This document shows, one piece after another, positions 1 to 7,099 of a stretch of 7,099 nucleotides of DNA. Positions within the stretch are counted from its first letter, which is position 1; each line of letters opens with the position of its first letter. The stretch comes from Gammaproteobacteria bacterium. GTDB taxonomy: Bacteria; Pseudomonadota; Gammaproteobacteria; Steroidobacterales; Steroidobacteraceae. Made by a program: the position numbers and the translations under genes. The notes beneath the pieces were generated by a model that saw nothing but the letters and a program-made list of their open reading frames with translations, was not told the origin of the DNA and ran no database searches. Where the stretch lies: the NCBI GenBank assembly GCA_030043215.1, contig JASHYG010000108.1, positions 1-7,099 of the forward strand, read 5' to 3'.

Positions 1-1311
1 CATCTCCTCGAGCTTCGCGAGGTGGCGCAGGCGCGTGTTGAGGATCTCCTCGGCCTGCTCGTCCGAGAGCCGGAAGCGCTCGATCAGCACCGGCTTCGGC
101 TCGTCCTCGCGCCGGATGATGCGGATCACCTCATCGAGGTTCAGGTACGCGGTCATGAGGCCCGCGAGGATGTGCAGGCGCTTCGCGACCTTCTCCATGC
201 GGTGCTGCAGGCGGCGCGTGACGGTCGCGAGGCGGAACTCGAGCCACTCCCCGAGGATGCCCTTGAGCCCCATCACGCGCGGGCGCCCGTCGAGAGCGAC
301 GATGTTGAGATTGACGCGATAGCTGCGCTCGAGGTCCGTCGTCGCGAGCAGGTGGTTCATCACCTCGACCATGTCGATGCGGCTCGAGCGCGGCACGATC
401 ACCAGGCGCGTCGGATGCTCGTGGTCGGACTCGTCGCGCAGATCCTCGATCATCGGCAGCTTCTTCGCCCGCATCTGCTCGGCGATCTGCTCCTGCACGC
501 GGGCGCCCGAGACCTGGTAGGGAAACGCGGTGATGACGGCGTTGCCGTCCTCGATCTCGTAGGTCGCCCGCGCCCTAAAGCTCCCGACGCCCTTCTCGTA
601 GAGCTCCTTGAGGTCCGAGCGCGGCGAGACGATCTCGGCGCCCGTCGGCAGATCCGGGCCTTTGATGTGCTTCATCAGCGCGGCCGTCGTCGCCTCCGGC
701 TCCTCGAGCAGGTGGATGCACGCCGCGGCCACCTCGCGCAGGTTGTGAGGCGGGATGTCGGTCGCCATGCCGACGGCGATTCCGGAGGTGCCGTTCAAGA
801 GCAGATTCGGCAGGCGCGCGGGCAGGATGACGGGCTCCTCGAGCGTGCCGTCGAAGTTCGGCTGCCAATCGGCCGTTCCGTGCGCGAGCTCGCCGAGCAG
901 CACGTCCGCATACTTCGTGAGCTTCGCCTCGGTGTAGCGCATGGCCGCGAACGACTTGGGATCGTCCTGCGAGCCCCAGTTGCCCTGGCCGTCGACGATC
1001 GGATAGCGGTAGGCGAACGGCTGCGCCATGAGCACCATGGCCTCGTAGCAGGCGACGTCACCGTGCGGATGGAACTTGCCGATGACATCGCCCACGGTCC
1101 GCGCGGACTTCTTGTGCTTGTTGCCCGCGGCGAGCCCGAGCTCGCTCATCGAGTAGATGATGCGGCGCTGCACGGGCTTGAGCCCATCGCCGAGCGCCGG
1201 CAGCGCGCGGTCGAGGATGACGTACATCGAGTAGTCGAGATACGCCTTCTCGGTGAAGGCCCTGAGCGGCTGGCGCTCGATACCCTCGAAATTGAGTTCC
1301 TGATTTTGCAT
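1..1311 (-). CDS. parC: DNA topoisomerase IV subunit A (ParC), N-terminal 437 residues; 3' part lies beyond the window
   Basis: Breakage-reunion subunit of topoisomerase IV, which with ParE passes one DNA duplex through another to decatenate daughter chromosomes. The reading frame is open from an ATG at 1311 to the left edge with no stop, so about 437 of the family's usual ~750 residues are visible; the C-terminal beta-pinwheel is missing. Seen: the ParC-type N-terminus ([12 protein letters not shown], residues 8-19), the helix-turn-helix/QRDR stretch KFHPHGD (79-85), QGNWGS (109-114) and the catalytic tyrosine in AAMRYTEA, Tyr126 (codon 934-936), equivalent to E. coli Tyr120. The quinolone-contact serine (E. 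coli Ser80) is Val86 here, while the acidic partner is kept as Glu90. It starts 15 bases after the parE stop, with only a weak AGG ribosome site 5 bases before the ATG, so it is probably co-transcribed and translationally linked with parE. The neighbouring parE and the ParC-like N-terminus exclude GyrA. Confidence 0.97.
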   Translation of the reverse strand, partial: MQNQELNFEGIERQPLRAFTEKAYLDYSMYVILDRALPALGDGLKPVQRRIIYSMSELGLAAGNKHKKSARTVGDVIGKFHPHGDVACYEAMVLMAQPFAYRYPIVDGQGNWGSQDDPKSFAAMRYTEAKLTKYADVLLGELAHGTADWQPNFDGTLEEPVILPARLPNLLLNGTSGIAVGMATDIPPHNLREVAAACIHLLEEPEATTAALMKHIKGPDLPTGAEIVSPRSDLKELYEKGVGSFRARATYEIEDGNAVITAFPYQVSGARVQEQIAEQMRAKKLPMIEDLRDESDHEHPTRLVIVPRSSRIDMVEVMNHLLATTDLERSYRVNLNIVALDGRPRVMGLKGILGEWLEFRLATVTRRLQHRMEKVAKRLHILAGLMTAYLNLDEVIRIIRREDEPKPVLIERFRLSDEQAEEILNTRLRHLAKLEEM

Positions 1312-1326
1312 GGGAGCCTGCGGTCG

Positions 1327-3907
<2,581 letters not shown>

Positions 3908-3909
3908 GC

Positions 3910-5379
3910 TCAGATCCCGTAGGCCATGCGCAGCAGGCTGAGCGGATGCTCGGGAGCGCGCGGCGTGCCGGTGCCGCCATTCCCGATCGCGGCGCCATGC
4001 CCGATCGCGGCGCCGAGCAGGCTCTCGATCTGATGCCCGGCCATGGGGCAATCGCTGCAGTAGTGATCCGCCCCGGCCTTCGCCACCCGCTCGGCGACGG
4101 GCCGGCCGATCTTCGCGGAGGCGGCGCGAAACTCCCGCTTCACACCATACGTTCCGTCGTGCCCCGAGCAGCGCTCGATCACCTCGACGGTGGTGCCGGG
4201 GATGAGCTTCAACAGATCGCGAGTCTTCAAGCCGATGTTCTGCACGCGCAGGTGGCAGGGCACGTGATAGCTCACCTTGCCGAGGCTGGCCTTGAAGTCG
4301 GTGCGCAGCAAGCCCGCCCGGTGGCGCAGCATCAGGTACTCGAAGGGATCGAACGTGCGCGCGCGGACCGCCTGCACGCCGGCGTCCCCGGGAAACAGGA
4401 GCGGCAGCTCCTGCTTGAACATCAGCACGCAGGAGGGAATCGGCGCGACGATGTCGTATCCCGCGCCGGTGAGCTGCTCGAGCTCCGGCACGTTCGCCTC
4501 TTTCAGCCGCGCGACGCCATCGAGATCCCCCAGCTCGAGGCGCGGCATGCCGCAGCAGCGCTCGCGCGCCGCGAGCCGCACGGGAATCCCGTTGTGCTCG
4601 AAGACGGCCGCGAGATCCTCCGCGAGCCGTGGCTCGTTGCGATTGCCGTAGCAGGTCGCAAAGAGCGCAACTCGGCCTCGCGTCGTCTCGGTCGGCGTGG
4701 CTGCCGGCTCGGGGCCGCGGCGCGCTGCGCTGCGCTGCGCTGCGCCGAGCCGAGCCGCGCCGAGCCGCTTGCGCGCCGTGCGCGAATGATAGACCGGGAT
4801 CGGCGCCTCAGGGTGCACGCCGAGCGTCTTCGCGAGCAGCGCGCGCCCCGCCGCGGAGCGGTTGACCGCGTTGACCACCTCGGCCACCACCGGAATGCCG
4901 GCGATCCGTCCGACGGCCTCCGTGGAGGCGAGCACCCGGTCGCGGAGCCTCAGGCCCTCGTGCTTCGCGCGGACCGCCTTGGCCCGCAACATCAGATGAG
5001 GAAAATCGACGTTCCAGGGATGGGGCGGAACGTAGGGACACTTGGTCATGAAGCACATGTCGCAGAGGTAGCACTGGTCGACGACCTCCGCGAAGGACTT
5101 CTTCTCGACGCTCTGCAGCTCTCCCGTCGCCGTGGCGTCTATGGCGTCGAAGAGAGTCGGAAAGGCGTTGCACAGGCTAAAGCACCGGCGGCACCCGTGG
5201 CAGATCTCGAAGACGCGCTCGAGCTCCTGGGTGAGCGCCGCCTCGTCGTAGAACGCGGGGTTGAGCCAGTCGAGAGGATGGCGCGTGGGCGCCTCGAGGC
5301 TTCCCTCGCGCCCACCGCCCAGGCTCGTCCCTGCAGCCTGCCCGGAGGCTGCAGGTGCGCGCGGGAGATCGGAGCTCAA
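3910..5379 (-). CDS. Heterodisulfide-reductase/GlpC-like iron-sulfur binding protein (two 4Fe-4S motifs plus CCG domains), 489 residues
   Basis: Probable electron-transfer protein related to GlpC and the HdrB/D CCG-domain proteins. Seen: two ferredoxin-type clusters, Cys60/63/66/70 ([11 protein letters not shown]) and Cys103/106/109/114 ([13 protein letters not shown]), each able to hold a 4Fe-4S centre; a low-complexity Ala/Arg linker (about 200-235); a first CCG domain with Cys243, Cys275-Cys276 and Cys317; and a second one with Cys375, Cys404 and the pair Cys441/Cys444, in which CCG reads CSG. There is no flavin motif, signal peptide or membrane segment, so it is probably cytosolic or peripherally attached. 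The family core begins at about residue 24 ([15 protein letters not shown]). No in-frame ATG or GTG precedes it, so the TTG at 5379 is taken as the start; it overlaps the rubrerythrin stop codon (TTGA), implying translational coupling. The partner may be the upstream rubrerythrin, which lacks its own rubredoxin. The donor (quinol, NADH route or thiol) cannot be told from the sequence. Confidence 0.9.
   Translation of the reverse strand: MSSDLPRAPAASGQAAGTSLGGGREGSLEAPTRHPLDWLNPAFYDEAALTQELERVFEICHGCRRCFSLCNAFPTLFDAIDATATGELQSVEKKSFAEVVDQCYLCDMCFMTKCPYVPPHPWNVDFPHLMLRAKAVRAKHEGLRLRDRVLASTEAVGRIAGIPVVAEVVNAVNRSAAGRALLAKTLGVHPEAPIPVYHSRTARKRLGAARLGAAQRSAARRGPEPAATPTETTRGRVALFATCYGNRNEPRLAEDLAAVFEHNGIPVRLAARERCCGMPRLELGDLDGVARLKEANVPELEQLTGAGYDIVAPIPSCVLMFKQELPLLFPGDAGVQAVRARTFDPFEYLMLRHRAGLLRTDFKASLGKVSYHVPCHLRVQNIGLKTRDLLKLIPGTTVEVIERCSGHDGTYGVKREFRAASAKIGRPVAERVAKAGADHYCSDCPMAGHQIESLLGAAIGHGAAIGNGGTGTPRAPEHPLSLLRMAYGI
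3975..4014. repeat. 18-bp in-frame tandem duplication near the 3' end of the iron-sulfur gene
   Basis: Positions 3975-3996 and 3993-4014 match at a shift of 18 bases with one mismatch (core CCCGATCGCGGCGCC at 3982 and 4000). The duplication adds six residues, giving GAAIGH then GAAIGN in the Gly/Ala-rich tail (residues 456-468). It keeps the frame and lies outside the cysteine motifs, so it is probably neutral. Confidence 0.75.
4723..4745. repeat. Pentanucleotide tandem repeat (CGCTG, 4.6 copies) inside the iron-sulfur gene
   Basis: Four perfect copies of CGCTG at 4723-4742 are followed by CGC, and then by a degenerate CCGAG-rich stretch to about 4767. It encodes part of the Ala/Arg linker (AAQRSAARR, residues 213-221) between the ferredoxin and CCG domains. 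As the unit is not a multiple of three, loss or gain of one copy would shift the frame and remove the CCG domains. Four to five copies is short for a true contingency locus. Confidence 0.7.
5330..5355. repeat. Perfect 10-bp inverted repeat just after the TTG start of the iron-sulfur gene
   Basis: CCTGCAGCCT at 5330-5339 and AGGCTGCAGG at 5346-5355 are exact reverse complements with a 6-base loop. On the minus-strand transcript the hairpin begins 24 bases after the first base of the TTG start, in a poorly conserved N-terminal stretch (residues 9-17). There is no T-rich tail, so it is not a normal terminator. It could stabilise the rubrerythrin message from 3' decay, or slow or time translation of the second gene. 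Confidence 0.7.
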
Positions 5380-5789
5380 ATGCCGTCCAGAGCCTTCTGG
5401 AATCGATTGGCGTGCGAGCGCTCCGCCTTCGCGAGGGTCTCGAACCAGTCGGCGATCTCGCCAAATCCCTCCTGGCGCGCCGCCTTGGCCATGCCCGGGT
5501 ACATATCGGTGTACTCGTGCGTCTCGCCGGCGATGGCCGCCTTGAGATTGAGCTTGGTGTCGCCGATGGGCAGCCCGGTCGCCGGGTCGCCAACCTGCTC
5601 CAGGTACTCGAGATGGCCGAGCGCGTGGCCCGTCTCGCCTTCCGCCGTGGAGCGAAACACCGCCGAAACGTCGTTGTAGCCTTCTACATCCGCTTTGGTT
5701 GCGAAATACACATATCGCCGGTTGGCCTGCGATTCCCCGGCGAACGCATACTTCAAGTTCTCTTCCGTCTTGCTGCCTTTGAGGTTCAC
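5376..5789 (-). CDS. Rubrerythrin (di-iron domain only, no rubredoxin domain), 137 residues
   Basis: Ferritin-like di-iron protein expected to reduce hydrogen peroxide in the cytoplasm. Seen: a four-helix-bundle sequence with the metal-ligand pattern Glu19 ([10 protein letters not shown]), Glu52-x-x-His55 ([10 protein letters not shown]), Glu89-x-x-Glu92 (AGETHEYT) and Glu123-x-x-His126 (AERSHANRF), matching the rubrerythrin ligand set. The protein stops at residue 137 with no CxxC pairs, so the C-terminal rubredoxin domain of classical ~190-residue rubrerythrins is absent; the electron donor must be a separate protein, with the next gene's iron-sulfur protein as the obvious candidate. The start is GTG at 5789, supported by an excellent GGAGG 7 bases upstream; an ATG at 5803 is out of frame. 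It is the first gene of the minus-strand operon and its TGA overlaps the next gene's TTG start. Other ferritin-like families are less likely given the EGETGHA and ERSHANRF motifs. Confidence 0.95.
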   Translation of the reverse strand: MNLKGSKTEENLKYAFAGESQANRRYVYFATKADVEGYNDVSAVFRSTAEGETGHALGHLEYLEQVGDPATGLPIGDTKLNLKAAIAGETHEYTDMYPGMAKAARQEGFGEIADWFETLAKAERSHANRFQKALDGI

Positions 5790-5796
5790 GACGCGT

Positions 5797-5801
5797 CCTC
5801 C
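5797..5801 (-). promoter_or_regulatory. Ribosome binding site of the rubrerythrin gene
   Basis: GGAGG on the minus strand, 7 bases before the GTG at 5789. It is the strongest Shine-Dalgarno sequence in the window. It fixes the non-ATG start and suggests that rubrerythrin is the most highly translated protein of its operon. Confidence 0.85.
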
Positions 5802-5811
5802 ATTGGATCGA

Positions 5812-5817
5812 ATTAGA
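5812..5817 (-). promoter_or_regulatory. Probable -10 element of the rubrerythrin operon promoter
   Basis: TCTAAT on the minus strand matches 5 of 6 bases of the sigma70 -10 consensus. Transcription would start near 5804-5805, leaving a very short leader of about 15 bases that just contains the GGAGG. No good TTGACA-like -35 lies 16-18 bases upstream, where AGTGCC-like sequence is found, so the promoter may be weak or activator-dependent. Confidence 0.4.
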
Positions 5818-5827
5818 CTTGGTCTAA
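5813..5827. promoter_or_regulatory. Operator-like dyad TTAGAC-N3-GTCTAA over the rubrerythrin promoter
   Basis: A perfect 6-bp inverted repeat with a 3-base centre (TTAGAC at 5813-5818, GTCTAA at 5822-5827) lies in the divergent intergenic region. One arm overlaps the predicted -10 of the rubrerythrin operon, the usual place for repressor binding. Symmetry suggests a homodimeric regulator. A peroxide, iron or Fe-S sensing protein (Fur/PerR or Rrf2 type) would fit the genes, but no known consensus was matched and no regulator gene is in the window. Confidence 0.45.
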
Positions 5828-5888
5828 GCGCAGCGGCACTCTATGCCCTCGCGGCAGGATCGTCAACCTGCTCTGTCGGCGTGGACAG

Positions 5889-5897
5889 TGTTATGGT
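5889..5897 (+). promoter_or_regulatory. Possible extended -10 element for xseB
   Basis: TGTTATGGT contains the TGn extension and TATGGT, which matches 4 of 6 consensus bases. It lies 29 bases before the chosen xseB start and would give a leader of roughly 20-25 bases. There is no clear -35. The call rests mainly on position, because xseB is the first gene on this strand and needs a promoter in 5790-5926. Confidence 0.22.
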
Positions 5898-5926
5898 GGC
5901 GCCGCACGAGGTTGCCGGGGAAATTC

Positions 5927-6247
5927 GTGGCGCGCAATTCCAAGACCCCTGAGTTCGAGCAGGCACTGGAGGAGCTCGAGAAGCTGGTCGAGACGCTGGA
6001 GCGGGGCGATCTCCCGCTCGAGGAAGCGCTCAAGCGCTTCGAGCGGGGCGTCGAGCTCACGCGCCACTGCCAGGGCGCCCTCAAGGCCGCCCAGCAACGG
6101 GTGGAGATTCTCCTGCGCCGCAACAACGGTGAGGTCGAGGCCACCCCCTTCGTGTCCGAGGAGGAGGCGCCGGGAGGATCGGGACCGGAAGTACCCTTCG
6201 CTCCGCCGCCCGGGAGCCTCGCCGCCCCGCCCGATCCGAAATCTTGA
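5927..6247 (+). CDS. xseB: Exodeoxyribonuclease VII small subunit (XseB), 106 residues
   Basis: Small subunit of exonuclease VII, which binds the XseA catalytic subunit and helps degrade single-stranded DNA to oligonucleotides. Seen: the family core [20 protein letters not shown] (10-29), [17 protein letters not shown] (30-46) and the second helix [10 protein letters not shown] (54-63), followed by the usual TPF (73-75). The GTG at 5927 was chosen because it puts the core 9 residues from the start as in E. coli, with GGGG 6 bases upstream; the in-frame ATG at 5843 would add 28 residues of Trp/Arg-rich sequence unlike the family and would use up most of the promoter region. After residue 76 there is a Pro/Gly/acidic tail of about 30 residues, making it longer than the usual ~80; the tail is probably disordered. 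xseA is not in the window. The gene is divergent from the rubrerythrin operon and lies upstream of dxs. Confidence 0.93.
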   Translation: MARNSKTPEFEQALEELEKLVETLERGDLPLEEALKRFERGVELTRHCQGALKAAQQRVEILLRRNNGEVEATPFVSEEEAPGGSGPEVPFAPPPGSLAAPPDPKS

Positions 6248-6332
6248 GGCACCCTGCGGCGGCATTGAGCACTCGCCCAGCGCACCGCTTCGCTTGCTCG
6301 CACGGCTCACGTCTTCCGCGCCCGGTACATTC

Positions 6333-7099
6333 ATGTCCCCATCCGACAAGACGCCCGATCGCCCTTCCCTGCTCTCGACCATCAACTCGCCAGCGGATCT
6401 GCGCCGGCTTGCGCAGAGCGACCTGCCGAGGCTCGCGGCCGAGCTGCGCGAGTTCCTGATCCAGAGCGTCAGTACTCGAGGAGGGCATTTCGCCGCAGGG
6501 CTCGGTACCGTCGAGCTGACTGTCGCCCTGCACTACATTTACGAGACGCCCCACGACCTCATCGTCTGGGACGTGGGCCACCAGGCCTATCCGCACAAGG
6601 TCCTCACCGGCCGCCGCCACAGCCTCCACACCGTCAAGCAGCACGGGGGCCTCGCGCCCTTTCCGGCTCGCAGCGAGAGCGAGTACGACACCTTCGGCGT
6701 CGGGCACTCGAGCACCTCCGTCAGCGCGGCGCTCGGCATGGCGGTCGCCGCGGCGCGCCTCGGGCAGAATCGCCGGGCGGTGGCCGTGATCGGCGATGGC
6801 GCGATGAGCGCCGGCATGGCGTTCGAGGCGCTGAATCACGCGGGCGCGCTCGACGTGGATCTGCTCGTGATCCTCAACGACAACGACATGTCGATCTCGG
6901 AGAATGTCGGGGCGCTGTCCAATTACTTCGCCCGGGTGCTCTCGGGCAGGCTCTACGCGCACCTGCGCGAGGGCAGCAAGAAGGTCTTGAGGCCCATGCC
7001 GCCGTTCTGGGAGCTCGCGCGTCGCTCCGAGGAGCACGTGAAGGGCATGGTCCTTCCGGGAACGATGTTCGAGGAGATGGGCTTCAACTACATCGGGCC
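6333..7099 (+). CDS. dxs: 1-deoxy-D-xylulose-5-phosphate synthase (DXS), N-terminal 255 residues; 3' part lies beyond the window
   Basis: Thiamine-diphosphate enzyme that joins pyruvate and glyceraldehyde 3-phosphate to form DXP, the first step of the MEP isoprenoid pathway and also a precursor for thiamine and pyridoxal phosphate. Seen: [19 protein letters not shown] (50-68) with His52 equivalent to E. coli His49, [11 protein letters not shown] (79-89) with His83, FGVGHSSTS (120-128), and the ThDP-metal motif GDGA (Asp154) with LNDND (Asn183 as probable metal ligand), then [12 protein letters not shown]. About 41% of the normal ~620 residues are present and the frame is open to the edge. The ATG at 6333 gives the N-terminal length expected from E. 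coli DXS ([12 protein letters not shown] 31-42), but no Shine-Dalgarno sequence is visible before it. The 85 bases between xseB and this gene hold no ORF, and no clear promoter or terminator was found there. Confidence 0.96.
   Translation, partial: MSPSDKTPDRPSLLSTINSPADLRRLAQSDLPRLAAELREFLIQSVSTRGGHFAAGLGTVELTVALHYIYETPHDLIVWDVGHQAYPHKVLTGRRHSLHTVKQHGGLAPFPARSESEYDTFGVGHSSTSVSAALGMAVAAARLGQNRRAVAVIGDGAMSAGMAFEALNHAGALDVDLLVILNDNDMSISENVGALSNYFARVLSGRLYAHLREGSKKVLRPMPPFWELARRSEEHVKGMVLPGTMFEEMGFNYIG

Noticed and set aside
3908..4051. Upstream start for the DUF3501 gene giving 242 residues
   Set aside because: The extra 48 residues lie wholly inside the Fe-S gene in another frame and are Arg/Ala-rich. 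The GTG at 3907 gives the family length and normal operon spacing.
3946..5679. Plus-strand open frame (577 codons) opposite the Fe-S and rubrerythrin genes
   Set aside because: Codon-aligned antisense shadow of motif-verified genes in GC-rich DNA. The translation is low complexity and has no family features.
5843..5926. ATG start of xseB at 5843
   Set aside because: It would add 28 residues unlike any XseB and occupy most of the divergent promoter region. The GTG at 5927 has better family fit and a G-rich ribosome site.
6081..7037. Minus-strand open frame (318 codons) opposite xseB and dxs
   Set aside because: It overlaps two genes with clear catalytic or family motifs on the plus strand, and its own translation has no recognisable domain.

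Overview
The window is GC-rich bacterial chromosome (third codon positions are strongly G/C) with seven protein-coding genes and almost no free space. The gene set and protein style (ParE/ParC of the ~630/750-residue proteobacterial type, an xseB-dxs neighbourhood) suggest a proteobacterium, most likely a GC-rich gammaproteobacterium. This placement is an inference. No RNA gene, CRISPR array, transposase, prophage or integration signature was seen.

Left block, minus strand (1-3216): parE followed 15 bases later by parC, which runs off the left edge. Together they encode topoisomerase IV, the type II topoisomerase that unlinks daughter chromosomes. All ParE ATPase and Toprim motifs and the ParC catalytic tyrosine are present. 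ParC carries valine at the quinolone-contact serine position.

Middle block, minus strand (3323-5789): a tightly packed three-gene operon, in transcription order a short rubrerythrin without a rubredoxin domain, a GlpC/heterodisulfide-reductase-like iron-sulfur protein, and a DUF3501 protein. The first two genes overlap by 4 bases and the last two are 2 bases apart. All three start with GTG or TTG. The set looks like a peroxide-detoxifying or redox module: a di-iron peroxidase plus an iron-sulfur electron carrier, with DUF3501 of unknown role. A dyad over the predicted promoter, a strong ribosome binding site, an internal hairpin just after the TTG start and a possible terminator at the end suggest a separately regulated unit. 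It is the least understood part of the window.

Right block, plus strand (5927-7099): xseB, the small subunit of exonuclease VII, and dxs, the first enzyme of the MEP isoprenoid pathway, which runs off the right edge. They are divergent from the rubrerythrin operon across a 137-base intergenic region (5790-5926). ispA, which often lies between xseB and dxs in gammaproteobacteria, is absent here; only 85 non-coding bases separate the two genes.
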